Below are positions 44,741 through 53,416 of a DNA stretch of 64,000 bases, one piece after another (the stretch's first letter is position 1; every line of letters begins with the position of its first letter). The notes under the pieces were generated by a model. It was not told the DNA's origin. It made no database searches and saw only the letters and a list, made by a program, of their open reading frames with translations. Both the position numbers and the translations under genes were made by a program. Source of the DNA: Pseudomonadaceae bacterium (lineage in GTDB: Bacteria; Pseudomonadota; Gammaproteobacteria; Pseudomonadales; Pseudomonadaceae); assembly GCA_900766265.1 (NCBI GenBank), contig CAAFUS010000006.1:372001-436000 (forward strand), read 5' to 3'.

Positions 44741-44880
44741 TCAGTGCCTCGTTTCGACAGGTTGGAATGCCCGGAGGTGATTCGCCGAACAGGCTTCGGA
44801 CGGCGCGCGCCACGGGCGGCGGGCAGGCCGATCGTAGGAAAGTTATCGAGGATATGCATGGCAGTCCTTTGCGCTGCAGG

Positions 44881-44908
44881 GCGCGAGCCCGGACTACCGG
44901 GCCCGCGC
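44881..44908 (-). terminator. Hairpin after the DUF2066 gene
   Basis: GCGCGAGCCCGG (44881-44892) and CCGGGCCCGCGC (44897-44908) form a 12-bp stem with one mismatch and a 4-nt loop, right after the stop. No U-run, so it is terminator-like only. Confidence 0.45.
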
Positions 44909-44915
44909 GAGGCGG

Positions 44916-46028
44916 TTACCAGCTGAAGCGCATCACCGTGCCTCGATCCGCTGCGGCGGGCGCTGCTGTGGGAGGCTGATCGGCTGCGGGCTCGCCATCG
45001 GCGGGAAGCCCCTGCGTAGCGGCATCGACACCGGCATCAGCATCGATCTGCAGCGCATCGTCCGGCACGGCGATCGGCTCTGGCGGGATTTCGACTTCCC
45101 GCAGACGCGCCAGGGCCAGCTGGCTGCGCAGCTGCTCGGGGCTGGCATTGAGGCGGTAGACCAGCATGTCGTCATCGATGCGCAGCAGCGTGCCGCCAAA
45201 GGGCGCCACCAGCTTGTCCAGTTCGGCGAAGCGGCCGATGTCGGCGCCGACGATCTCCAGGGTGATCTCCGAGACGGCACCAGGCGCCACGACGAAACGC
45301 GGCGCCAGGAACTGGCCTGCCGCGAGCATGACCGCATCGGCGAGCGCCTCTCGGCTGGCGGCCTCGGCCTTACCGTGGCCGCGCTCCTCGCCGTGCCAGA
45401 GCTGCCAGTCGGCATGCCAGGTGCCATCGGCTTCACGGGCGTACACCGCCAGCATCACATCGGCGTCGTAACGCTCGGAGAGCATGCGCAGGGCGTCGCC
45501 GTTGCTTGCCCTGACCGTCTCTGGCGTCGCTTCGAGCTGCTCGCTCAGGTCCGCCAGTGGCAGGTGCAGCGGCAGGCCACGGTGACGTCCGGCTTCGCGC
45601 AGCAACGCCGCGCTGCTCTGGTTGTCCCCGACCAGCTGGCTGCCGTCGATCGTTTCGTAGAGCCACCAGACCAGTACCCCCGGTCGATTGGCACCCCACA
45701 GGGCCAGGCCGGCCTGGCGCAGGCTGCGCTCGACGGTGGTCTGGTCGAAGTCGACGACCAGGCTGTTGCCGTCGTAGCTGTACTGGCGTACCAGCTGCTG
45801 GGGATCCTCGCGCAGCGCAGCGACCGCCTTGCTCCTGGCGGCCTGCTCGTCGCCGGTCAGGCGCAGCACCAGCGTATCGAAGGCACGCTGCAGGGCCTCC
45901 TCCCGCTCGCCCGACTGCTGGCTCTCGACCGGCTCGCGCACCTGGAACAGCCCCCGGGTCTGCTCGGCGTGGCTGGGCTGGGCCAACGACACGAGGCACA
46001 GCAGCAGTACGCGGGAGATAATGTGCAT
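44916..46028 (-). CDS. DUF2066 domain protein
   Basis: The 370-residue protein has a signal peptide (MHIISRVLLLCLVSLAQPSHA), so it is periplasmic. The body carries the DUF2066 region with EEALQRAFDTLVLRLTGD and GVLVWWLYETIDG; the last 40 residues are a Pro/Ala-rich acidic tail. It is adjacent to purM in many pseudomonads and divergent from it here. Function is unknown. Confidence 0.85.
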   Translation of the reverse strand: MHIISRVLLLCLVSLAQPSHAEQTRGLFQVREPVESQQSGEREEALQRAFDTLVLRLTGDEQAARSKAVAALREDPQQLVRQYSYDGNSLVVDFDQTTVERSLRQAGLALWGANRPGVLVWWLYETIDGSQLVGDNQSSAALLREAGRHRGLPLHLPLADLSEQLEATPETVRASNGDALRMLSERYDADVMLAVYAREADGTWHADWQLWHGEERGHGKAEAASREALADAVMLAAGQFLAPRFVVAPGAVSEITLEIVGADIGRFAELDKLVAPFGGTLLRIDDDMLVYRLNASPEQLRSQLALARLREVEIPPEPIAVPDDALQIDADAGVDAATQGLPADGEPAADQPPTAAPAAADRGTVMRFSW

Positions 46029-46208
46029 GGGTCAGTCTCGAGAGGCGCCACGTGCCGATGCGCGGGCGGATTGGAAAGGTCCTATTACCTTAAACAGCCG
46101 TCACAGCGCGAGCAACCGCGCCGTAGACGCAGCGCGACGGAACCTGCAGTCGTCATCGCCCGCGGAGCGCTGGCGCCGCGCGGGATGGTCGCTGTGCGGC
46201 AAGCCTGA

Positions 46209-46214
46209 TAAAAT
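46209..46214 (+). promoter_or_regulatory. Possible -10 element of purM
   Basis: TAAAAT lies in the AT-rich segment GATAAAAT, about 104 bp before the purM ATG. No matching -35 is obvious. Only a tentative promoter. Confidence 0.3.
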
Positions 46215-46317
46215 CGCGGGCTTTTCCGCAGACCGGCTCCGGCGCTTTGCGAAGCGCACCGATACAGCGTTTCCGGCCCGGTCGATTCTCCCGCACCTCC
46301 TATGACAGGCCCGGACT

Positions 46318-47376
46318 ATGAGCAAGCAACCCTCCATCAGCTACAAGGACGCAGGCGTCGACATCGATGCCGGCGAAGCCCTGGTCGAACGCATCAAGGG
46401 CGTGGCCAAACGGACCGCGCGGCCGGAAGTGATGGGCGGGCTCGGCGGCTTCGGCGCCCTCTGCGAGATCCCGGCCGGCTATCGCCAGCCGGTGCTGGTG
46501 TCGGGCACCGACGGTGTGGGTACCAAGCTGCGCCTGGCGTTGAACCTGAACAAGCACGACAGCATCGGCCAGGATCTGGTCGCCATGTGCGTGAATGACC
46601 TGGTGGTGTGCGGCGCCGAGCCGCTGTTCTTCCTCGACTACTACGCCACCGGCAAGCTCAACGTCGACGTGGCGGCCACCGTGGTGACCGGCATCGGCGC
46701 CGGCTGCGAACTGGCGGGCTGCTCGCTGGTCGGTGGCGAAACCGCCGAGATGCCCGGCATGTACGAAGGCGAGGACTACGACCTGGCAGGCTTCTGCGTC
46801 GGCGTGGTGGAAAAGAGCGAAATCATCGACGGTAGCAAGGTCACGGCCGGCGACGCTCTGATCGCCCTGCCCTCGTCGGGTCCGCACTCCAACGGCTATT
46901 CGCTGATCCGCAAGATCATCGAGGTGGCCGGCGCCGACATCGAGCAGGTCCAACTCGACGGCACCCCGCTCGCCGACCTGCTGATGGCGCCGACCCGCAT
47001 CTACGTCAAGCCGCTGCTCAAGCTGATCAAGGACACCGGTGCGGTCAAGGCCATGGCACACATCACCGGCGGCGGCCTGCTGGACAACATCCCGCGCGTG
47101 CTGCCAGACGGCGCCCAGGCGGTGATCGACGTGGCCAGTTGGACCCGCCCGGCGGTGTTCAACTGGCTGCAGCAGCAGGGCAACGTCGACGAGCACGAGA
47201 TGCATCGCGTCCTCAACTGCGGCGTCGGCATGATCATCTGCGTGGCGGCCGACCAGGTCGAAGCCGCGCTGGCATCGCTGCGCGAGTCCGGAGAAGCACC
47301 CTGGGTGATCGGCCAGATCAGCGAGGCCGGCGAGGACGCCGAGCGTGTCGTGCTGAACAACCTGAAGAGTCATTAA
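46318..47376 (+). CDS. purM: Phosphoribosylaminoimidazole cyclo-ligase
   Basis: The 352-residue enzyme makes AIR from FGAM with ATP in purine synthesis. Motifs include SYKDAGVDIDAGEALVERIK, GTDGVGTKLRLA and CVNDLVVCGAEPLFFLDYYATG, and the C-terminal HITGGGLLDNIPRVLP. The length is typical. The stop TAA shares its last base with the ATG of purN (TAATG), so the two are translated as a coupled pair. It is divergent from DUF2066. Confidence 0.97.
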   Translation: MSKQPSISYKDAGVDIDAGEALVERIKGVAKRTARPEVMGGLGGFGALCEIPAGYRQPVLVSGTDGVGTKLRLALNLNKHDSIGQDLVAMCVNDLVVCGAEPLFFLDYYATGKLNVDVAATVVTGIGAGCELAGCSLVGGETAEMPGMYEGEDYDLAGFCVGVVEKSEIIDGSKVTAGDALIALPSSGPHSNGYSLIRKIIEVAGADIEQVQLDGTPLADLLMAPTRIYVKPLLKLIKDTGAVKAMAHITGGGLLDNIPRVLPDGAQAVIDVASWTRPAVFNWLQQQGNVDEHEMHRVLNCGVGMIICVAADQVEAALASLRESGEAPWVIGQISEAGEDAERVVLNNLKSH

Positions 47377-48023
47377 TGACCGCGACCTGCAACGTCGTGG
47401 TGCTCATTTCAGGGTCCGGCAGCAACCTGCAGGCCCTGATCGACAGCCAGGGCGCGGACAATCCCGCACGGATCCGCGCGGTGATCTCCAACCGCCCCGA
47501 GGCCTTCGGCCTGCAGCGCGCCGCGACGGCCGGTATCGAGACCCGCGTCGTCGATCACAAGGCGTTCGCCGGACGCGAGGAATTCGATGCCGCGCTGATG
47601 GCTGTCATCGACGACCATGCGCCGGACCTCGTGATCCTCGCCGGCTTCATGCGCATCCTCACGGCCGGCTTCGTGCGTCGCTACGTCGGCCGTCTGCTCA
47701 ACATCCATCCCTCGCTGCTGCCGCTGTATCGCGGCCTGGATACGCATCGCCGCGTGCTGGCTGACAACCAGCCGGAACACGGCTGCAGCGTGCATTTCGT
47801 CACCGAGGAACTGGATGGCGGCCCGGTCGCGCTCCAGGCCGTCATCCCGGTCGCACCGGGAGAAACCGTCGAAAGCCTTACCGCCCGGGTGCATACCGAG
47901 GAGCACCGGATCTACCCCTTGGCCATGCGCTGGTTCGCCGAGGGGCGCTTGCGCCTTGGCGAACAAGGGGCGATGCTGGACGGCGAAACACTGCCGGCTT
48001 CCGGCTATCAGTTACGAATCTAG
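47376..48023 (+). CDS. purN: Phosphoribosylglycinamide formyltransferase
   Basis: The 215-residue enzyme transfers a formyl group from 10-formyl-THF to GAR. It has the substrate loop ISGSGSNLQALID, the catalytic stretch NIHPSLLPLYRGLDTHRRVL with Asn and His, and FVTEELDGGPVALQA with the catalytic Asp. The ATG overlaps the purM stop by one base. The DUF3108 gene follows 8 bp later and is probably in the same transcript. Confidence 0.97.
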   Translation: MTATCNVVVLISGSGSNLQALIDSQGADNPARIRAVISNRPEAFGLQRAATAGIETRVVDHKAFAGREEFDAALMAVIDDHAPDLVILAGFMRILTAGFVRRYVGRLLNIHPSLLPLYRGLDTHRRVLADNQPEHGCSVHFVTEELDGGPVALQAVIPVAPGETVESLTARVHTEEHRIYPLAMRWFAEGRLRLGEQGAMLDGETLPASGYQLRI

Positions 48024-48031
48024 GAGACCCT

Positions 48032-48742
48032 ATGCGCCGCGCCCTGCTGTTCGCCCTGGCCCTGCTGACCCTGCCGGCCCAGGCGCTGGAGCTCAAGCCA
48101 TTCTCTGCCAGCTACACCGCCGACTGGAAACAGGTTCCGGTCAGTGGCACCGCCGAACGCAGCCTGAGTGCCCTGGACAACGGTCGCTGGCAGCTCGACT
48201 TCGATGCCTCGATGCTAGTCGCCAGCCTCAACGAACGCAGCACCTTCACCGTCGAAGGCGACACCTTCCTGCCGCAGACCTATCGCCTTAAGCGCAGCGG
48301 CCTGGGCAAGGGCAAGCGAGTCGAGCACCGTTTCGACTGGGCTGCCAAGCAGGTGGTCGGCAGCGACCGCGGCGACGCGGTCACCCTGCCCCTCAACCGC
48401 GGGCTGCTCGACAAGTCGACCTATCAACTGGCGCTGCAGCACGACGTGGCGGCCGGCAAGAAGAGCATGAGCTATCAGGTGCTCGATGGCGATGAAGTCG
48501 AAACCTATGACTTCCGCGTGCTCGGCGAAGAGTCGGTCAGCACCAAGGCCGGCCAGATCGATGCGGTCAAGGTGGAGCGCGTCCGCGACCCGACCCAGAG
48601 CCAGCGCGTCACCATCCTCTGGTTCGCCAAGAACTGGGACTATCTGCTGGTCGCCCTGCACCAAGTCGAGAAGGACGGCAAGGAATACCAGATCGTGCTT
48701 GACCAGGGCAGCGTGGACGGCAAGCCCGTCAAGGGCGACTGA
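48032..48742 (+). CDS. DUF3108 domain periplasmic protein
   Basis: The 236-residue protein has a signal peptide (MRRALLFALALLTLPAQA). The DUF3108 body is seen in FSASYTADWKQVPVSGTAERSL and YDFRVLGEESVSTKAGQIDAVKVER. It occurs downstream of purN in many Pseudomonas genomes. The function is unknown. An in-line 11-bp GC hairpin at 48750-48775 lies after the stop. Confidence 0.88.
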   Translation: MRRALLFALALLTLPAQALELKPFSASYTADWKQVPVSGTAERSLSALDNGRWQLDFDASMLVASLNERSTFTVEGDTFLPQTYRLKRSGLGKGKRVEHRFDWAAKQVVGSDRGDAVTLPLNRGLLDKSTYQLALQHDVAAGKKSMSYQVLDGDEVETYDFRVLGEESVSTKAGQIDAVKVERVRDPTQSQRVTILWFAKNWDYLLVALHQVEKDGKEYQIVLDQGSVDGKPVKGD

Positions 48743-48749
48743 CCTGCCC

Positions 48750-48775
48750 GCGCAGCGCCGCGACCGGCGCTGCGC
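48750..48775 (+). terminator. GC-rich hairpin after the DUF3108 gene
   Basis: GCGCAGCGCCG (48750-48760) and CGGCGCTGCGC (48765-48775) form a perfect 11-bp stem with a 4-nt loop. It lacks a U-run (CCCCTCC follows), so it may only attenuate or stabilise the purMN transcript. Confidence 0.5.
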
Positions 48776-48802
48776 CCCTCCCCCAGACCGTTCGAGCCAC
48801 CC

Positions 48803-49471
48803 ATGACTCCTCGCCGCGTCCTGCTGTTCAGCCTCATCCCCTTGCTCGCCAGCTGCCAGATGTTCCAGAGCAGCGCCCCCGCGCCCAAGCGCGCCGCCGA
48901 CCGCCTTCAGGGCGAGGTCGCACTTGTCGACGGACAACTGCTGTTCCGCCCCTGTGGCGAGCAGCGGCGCTTTCTCATCATCGATGAAGGTGCGAGCGGC
49001 TTCGAGCAGGACGCCCGGGGGTTGGGAGCGGACCATGGCGCCAGCCTGTTCGCTGACCTTCGCGGTAACCTGGGATCGAGCGAGGTCAGGGGCGTCGACG
49101 GACAACTGTCCCTCGACCGCCTCTACCGCCTACAGGGAGAAGGCCACGGTTGCGAAGACCCGAACTTCAAGCGCCAGCTGCTGCGGGCCAGCGGACACGA
49201 GCCGGGCTGGACACTGAGCATCAATAACCAGGGCATGCTGCTCGAACGTCCGGGCCAGCCCGCGCAGGCGCTGCCTTACCTCGAAGAAACGCTCCCCGAA
49301 GGCGGTACCAACTTCAGCAGCGAGGCCAACGCCCAGCGAATCGAGTTATGGGTCGCCCCGCAGCGCTGCGTCGACAGCGCCAGCGGCACCGTCAGCCACC
49401 TCTCGGCGCAGCTGCGCCTGGACGATCAGGTACTGCGCGGCTGCGCCTACCACGGCGGCGCGCGCCCCTAG
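48803..49471 (+). CDS. COG3650-like lipoprotein
   Basis: The 222-residue protein has a type II signal (FSLIPLLASC, lipidated Cys about residue 18). The mature part has paired beta segments such as LQGEVALVDGQLLFRPCGEQR and the C-terminal GWTLSINNQGMLLERPG, which resembles the COG3650 group of unknown lipoproteins. It is likely outer-membrane-anchored. It is convergent with the EamA gene (8 bp apart). Confidence 0.75.
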   Translation: MTPRRVLLFSLIPLLASCQMFQSSAPAPKRAADRLQGEVALVDGQLLFRPCGEQRRFLIIDEGASGFEQDARGLGADHGASLFADLRGNLGSSEVRGVDGQLSLDRLYRLQGEGHGCEDPNFKRQLLRASGHEPGWTLSINNQGMLLERPGQPAQALPYLEETLPEGGTNFSSEANAQRIELWVAPQRCVDSASGTVSHLSAQLRLDDQVLRGCAYHGGARP

Positions 49472-49479
49472 CGGCGAGA

Positions 49480-50391
49480 CTAGTCCAGCACCACCGAGGG
49501 CGGCGGAGGCGCTGCCGGGCTGCTCCACTGGCTGAGCAGCACCCCCAGGAACACCAGGCCCGCGGCGACCATCTGAGTCAGGGTCAGGGTTTCACCGAGC
49601 ACCAGCACGGCGAACAGCAACGTGAATACCGGAATCAGGTTGATATATCCGGATGCCTTGCTCGCCGGCATGCGCGACAACCCGTAGTTCGACAGCCCGT
49701 AGGCCCCCACCGTGACGATCACCCCCAGGTAGAACAGCGCCAGCACGCCCGTCGGCGTGATCGTCTGCGGCACCGGCGCGGACCACAGCGCCAGCGGCAG
49801 GAAGAACAACGCACCGATGAACGCCTGCATGGCCGTTAGCACGAAGGCGGAATAGCGCGCGGTGAGCTTCTTGACCAGCAACATGTAACCGGTGGCGCAG
49901 ACCATCGCCATGAATTCGAGGAAATTGCCTAGCAACGGCTCGGGCGCTTGTTCGCTGACCTCGCCGGCCAGGCCCAGCCAGACGGCACCGAGCATGGCGA
50001 CAAAAAAGCCTGACAGGGTCAGACGAGTGATCCGCTCGCGCAGGAACAGCGCCGCGCCGATGGCCACCATAAGCGGCAGCATCGCCGTCACCATGCCGGC
50101 CTGTGACGCGCTGGTGCGCTGCAACGCCAGCGCCTCGAAGACGAAGTACAGGCACGGCTCGCAGACGGCCATGCCTAGCAGGTATTTCCAGTCGCCCGCC
50201 TGGTAGCGGATCTGGCCGCGCCAGCGCCAGGCGAGCAGGAACACCGCGCTGCCAATGAGCATCCGGCCGAAGATCACCCACAGCGGCGCGAGCTGCTCGA
50301 AAGCGAGCTTGAGCGCGATGAACGAACTACCCCAGATGGCCATCGCCAGTACCAGACACAGCATCGCCACCCGTTGCCCCTGCACTGCCAT
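49480..50391 (-). CDS. EamA-family transporter
   Basis: The 303-residue membrane protein has ten helices in two EamA repeats: LAMAIWGSSFIALKLAFEQL at the start, ALALQRTSASQAGMVTAMLPLM in the first half and GLSRMPASKASGYINLIPVFTLLFAVLVLGE in the second. It is a second DMT-type exporter in this window. ATG 50391 is taken as the start because the upstream in-frame extension is not membrane-like. The substrate is unknown. Confidence 0.88.
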   Translation of the reverse strand: MAVQGQRVAMLCLVLAMAIWGSSFIALKLAFEQLAPLWVIFGRMLIGSAVFLLAWRWRGQIRYQAGDWKYLLGMAVCEPCLYFVFEALALQRTSASQAGMVTAMLPLMVAIGAALFLRERITRLTLSGFFVAMLGAVWLGLAGEVSEQAPEPLLGNFLEFMAMVCATGYMLLVKKLTARYSAFVLTAMQAFIGALFFLPLALWSAPVPQTITPTGVLALFYLGVIVTVGAYGLSNYGLSRMPASKASGYINLIPVFTLLFAVLVLGETLTLTQMVAAGLVFLGVLLSQWSSPAAPPPPSVVLD

Positions 50392-50448
50392 TTCTCGCCC
50401 CCCGGATGAAAAGGGCCGCAGTGTACCCGCCGCCTCCCCTGCGCGGAT

Positions 50449-50473
50449 GAAAAACGGCCCCGAAGGGCCGTTT
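50449..50473 (-). terminator. Terminator of the Mrp operon
   Basis: AAACGGCCC (50452-50460) and GGGCCGTTT (50465-50473) form a stem with the loop CGAA. On the minus strand it is followed by TTTTT-like bases. It lies 19 bp past the mnhG stop and ends the mnh operon. Confidence 0.85.
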
Positions 50474-50491
50474 CGTACAGTGCCGGGAACC

Positions 50492-50821
50492 TCAGTCCCA
50501 GGGCTTGCCGCGGGTCTTCTCGTCGATGCGCAGCTTCTGTTGCAGCGCAGCCTTGGCCAGCATGTGCGCCGCAACCGGCGCCGTCAGGAAGAGGAACAGC
50601 GTGATCAGCGGCTCGTGGAGGCTGAGGCTGTCGCCCTGGCTGCTGAAGAACAGCATAGAGGCCACGACGATGCTGCCGACCCCAAGGGTGGTGGCCTTGG
50701 TCGGGGCATGCAGGCGGGTGAAGAAGTCGGGCAGGCGATACAGGCCAATGGCGCCGACCAGCGCGAAGGCGCTACCGAGCAGCAGCAGCACACAGATGAT
50801 GATTTCGATCCAGAGGGGCAT
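50492..50821 (-). CDS. mnhG: Na+/H+ antiporter (Mrp) subunit G
   Basis: The 109-residue subunit has three helices and the family stretch GAIGLYRLPDFFTRLHAPTKATTLGVG. It is the last gene of the six-gene operon and lies 12 bp after mnhF. A clear terminator follows. Confidence 0.93.
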   Translation of the reverse strand: MPLWIEIIICVLLLLGSAFALVGAIGLYRLPDFFTRLHAPTKATTLGVGSIVVASMLFFSSQGDSLSLHEPLITLFLFLTAPVAAHMLAKAALQQKLRIDEKTRGKPWD

Positions 50822-50833
50822 CGTGGCGTTCCT

Positions 50834-51103
50834 TTAGTCGATGATGTCGCCGTGCAGCAGGTGCTTGCACACCGCCACGGTACTGACGAAGCCCATGACC
50901 GCGATCAGCAGGGCCGCCTCGAAGAAGAGGTCGGACGCGAGCCAGATACCGAACAGGATGATCAACGCGAGCGCGTTGATGTACAGCGTGTCCAGCGCCA
51001 GCACCCGGTCGGGCATGTCCGGCCCCCTGATCAGCCGCACCAGATTGAGCACCACCGCGATGCTGATGAGGACCAGGCAGAACGGAATTACGTACGCGAG
51101 CAT
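50834..51103 (-). CDS. mnhF: Na+/H+ antiporter (Mrp) subunit F
   Basis: The 89-residue protein has three helices and the conserved core RLIRGPDMPDRVLALDTLYINALALI. It overlaps mnhE by 16 bp. It is part of the membrane complex that exchanges Na+ or K+ for H+. Confidence 0.93.
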   Translation of the reverse strand: MLAYVIPFCLVLISIAVVLNLVRLIRGPDMPDRVLALDTLYINALALIILFGIWLASDLFFEAALLIAVMGFVSTVAVCKHLLHGDIID

Positions 51104-51588
51104 TCGAATGCCTCCAGCAGCGGTGCCTCGTAACGACTCTTGACCTCACGGACCAGCTGGTCGACGTCCGGCGCGTTCAGCGCATGGACCAGCAGCACGC
51201 GCCGATCCTCGCTGAGGTTCGCCGATACCGTACCGGGGGTGAGCGAGATGATGCTGGTCAGCACCGCCAGAACGAACTCGTCCTCGATGGCCATCGGCAC
51301 CTCGACGAAGGCGGGGGACAGGCGGCTCTTCGGGCCAACGACCAACAGCGCGACCTGAACGTTTGCCGCGACGATGTCGTAGAGCACCTTGAGCATGAAC
51401 AGGCACAGCTTGAGCGGCTTGCGTACCTTGGGTACATCCACCAGGAATCCGCGTGAAAGCAGGGGGATGGTCCAGCCGAGGAAGGCGCCGAGCAGCAGGT
51501 GCCCCGCGCTCAGGGTGTTGACCAGCAGCATCCAGAGCAGCGTGAGGAGAACGGTCAGAACCGGATGGGGTAGCCAGCGTGCTCTCAT
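51088..51588 (-). CDS. mnhE: Na+/H+ antiporter (Mrp) subunit E
   Basis: The 166-residue subunit has two or three N-terminal helices and the family segment VLTSIISLTPGTVSANLSEDRRVLLVHALN. It overlaps mnhD by 4 bp (ATGA) and mnhF by 16 bp. Confidence 0.92.
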   Translation of the reverse strand: MRARWLPHPVLTVLLTLLWMLLVNTLSAGHLLLGAFLGWTIPLLSRGFLVDVPKVRKPLKLCLFMLKVLYDIVAANVQVALLVVGPKSRLSPAFVEVPMAIEDEFVLAVLTSIISLTPGTVSANLSEDRRVLLVHALNAPDVDQLVREVKSRYEAPLLEAFECSRT

Positions 51589-53087
51589 GCTGCACCTCCT
51601 TGCACCATGCGCAGATACCCGGGCACATCCAGCAGCTGGCTGGCCGCGGCCTTTATGTAGGCTTCCAGCGGCGCGGCTGCAACCACCAGCAGCACCCCGC
51701 CGAGCAGCAGCGAGGCGGCGGCGAGAACACGCCAGGGATCGGCCTTCTCCCCTACCACCGGTGCATCACCCGGCTGCCAGAACACCAGACTCCCGGCCCG
51801 GCTCAGCGTTACCAGCATGCCCAGCCCGCCGATCAGCACCACCGGCCACAACACAAGGGCAGGCAGGCCCATTTGGACAGCACGCAGCAGCATCACCTTG
51901 CCGAGGAAGCCCGAGAACGGCGGTAGACCAGCCACCGAGATCGATCCCACGAAGAACATCGCTCCCAGCAACAGCGGCTGGCGTAGCGACGGTCCGGGAA
52001 CCAGCTGCGCCGCGGCCTCTCCTCGCTGACGTGCGATGAGGTCGGCCAGCAGGAAAAGCCCACCGGCGACCAGGGTGCTGTGGATCAGGTAATACAGCGC
52101 GCCGGCCAGGCCCTGTTCGCTGCCGATGGCGATGCCCGCTAGCAGCGTGCCGACCGACACCACCACCAGATAGCCGAGCATCACCTGCAGATGGCGCGCC
52201 CCGAGGGCACCGATCACGCCGGCGGCAAGGGTCAGCAGCGCCAGCGGCCATAACCAGTCCTGGGCCATGTTCGCCAGCTCGCCCGCTTCACTGCCAAAGA
52301 CCAGTGTGAACACGCGGACGATGGTGTAGAGACCGACCTTGGTCATGATCGCGAACAGCGCGGCGACGGGCGCAGAGGCCGATGCGTAGGCCCGGGGAAG
52401 CCAGAAGTACAGCGGCAGGATCGCGGCCTTCAGTCCGAATACCACCAGCACCAGGAAGCCGGCCGCACCGAGCAGCGGCGCCACTTCCGGATCGGCTGCG
52501 CTGACCCGGGCGGCGACGTCTATCATGTTCAGCGAGCCGGTCAGGCCATAGATCATGCTGACGCCCACTAGGAACAGCGCCGAACCCACCAGGTTCAGCA
52601 CCACATAGTGCATTCCTGCCCTCACCCGAGCCACGCCGTTGCCGTGCAGCAGCAAGGCATAGGACGCGATCAGCAGAATCTCGAAGAACACGAAGAGGTT
52701 GAACAGATCGCCGGTCAGAAAGGCCCCGTTAATGCCCAGCAGCTGAAACTGGAACAGCGCATGGAAATTCGGACCGCGTTCATCGTCGCCCCGGCAGGCG
52801 TAAAGCACCGAGAAGCCCGCCAGCACGGCGGTCAGCAGCAGCATCAGGGCACTCAGCCGATCGAGCATCATGACGATGCCGAACGGCGGCTGCCAGTTAC
52901 CCAGGGCATACAGGCGCAGCTGATCGTCGCCAGCCAGCACCAGCAGCCAGATGCTGATGGGTATCAGCAGCCCGGTGGCGGTGAGGGAGATCGCGCGCTT
53001 AGCCGGTAGCGCCAGGCGATTGAAGACCAGCAGTAGGCTGCCGACGAACAACGGCAGGACCAGTGGCAGCATAACGGCATGATTCAT
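51585..53087 (-). CDS. mnhD: Na+/H+ antiporter (Mrp) subunit D
   Basis: The 500-residue protein has about fourteen helices and is homologous to proton-pumping subunits of complex I. It has the family core VFFEILLIASYALLLHG, HYVVLNLVGSALFLVGVSMIYG and LKAAILPLYFWLPRAYASA with the conserved Lys. It overlaps mnhC by 4 bp. Together with subunit A it is believed to carry the ion path. Confidence 0.95.
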   Translation of the reverse strand: MNHAVMLPLVLPLFVGSLLLVFNRLALPAKRAISLTATGLLIPISIWLLVLAGDDQLRLYALGNWQPPFGIVMMLDRLSALMLLLTAVLAGFSVLYACRGDDERGPNFHALFQFQLLGINGAFLTGDLFNLFVFFEILLIASYALLLHGNGVARVRAGMHYVVLNLVGSALFLVGVSMIYGLTGSLNMIDVAARVSAADPEVAPLLGAAGFLVLVVFGLKAAILPLYFWLPRAYASASAPVAALFAIMTKVGLYTIVRVFTLVFGSEAGELANMAQDWLWPLALLTLAAGVIGALGARHLQVMLGYLVVVSVGTLLAGIAIGSEQGLAGALYYLIHSTLVAGGLFLLADLIARQRGEAAAQLVPGPSLRQPLLLGAMFFVGSISVAGLPPFSGFLGKVMLLRAVQMGLPALVLWPVVLIGGLGMLVTLSRAGSLVFWQPGDAPVVGEKADPWRVLAAASLLLGGVLLVVAAAPLEAYIKAAASQLLDVPGYLRMVQGGAA

Positions 53088-53416
53088 TCGCGCGGCTCCC
53101 GCCCATCGACATGGTCGGTACCCACTTCACCCATGCTGCGCAGCGCCAGTACGACGACGAACGCGGTCATGGCGAAACCGATCACGATCGCGGTCAGAAC
53201 CAGCGCCTGCGGCAGCGGATCGCCGTACTCGGCGCTCTTGCCGATCACCGCCGGCATTCCAGTCGAGAGCCGGCCCATGGAAAAGATGAAGAGATTGACC
53301 GCATAGGAAATCAGCGTCAGCCCCATCACCACGGGAAATACCCGTGCACGCAGCAGCAGGTAGACCCCGCTTGCCGTCATCACGCCGAGCGTTATCGCGA
53401 ACAGCGCTTCCATCAA
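53084..53416 (-). CDS. mnhC: Na+/H+ antiporter (Mrp) subunit C
   Basis: The 110-residue subunit is a NuoK homologue with three helices: TLGVMTASGVYLLLRARVFPVVMGLTLISYAVNLFIF and DPLPQALVLTAIVIGFAMTAF. It overlaps mnhA and mnhD by 4 bp on both sides. Confidence 0.94.
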   Translation of the reverse strand: MMEALFAITLGVMTASGVYLLLRARVFPVVMGLTLISYAVNLFIFSMGRLSTGMPAVIGKSAEYGDPLPQALVLTAIVIGFAMTAFVVVLALRSMGEVGTDHVDGREPRE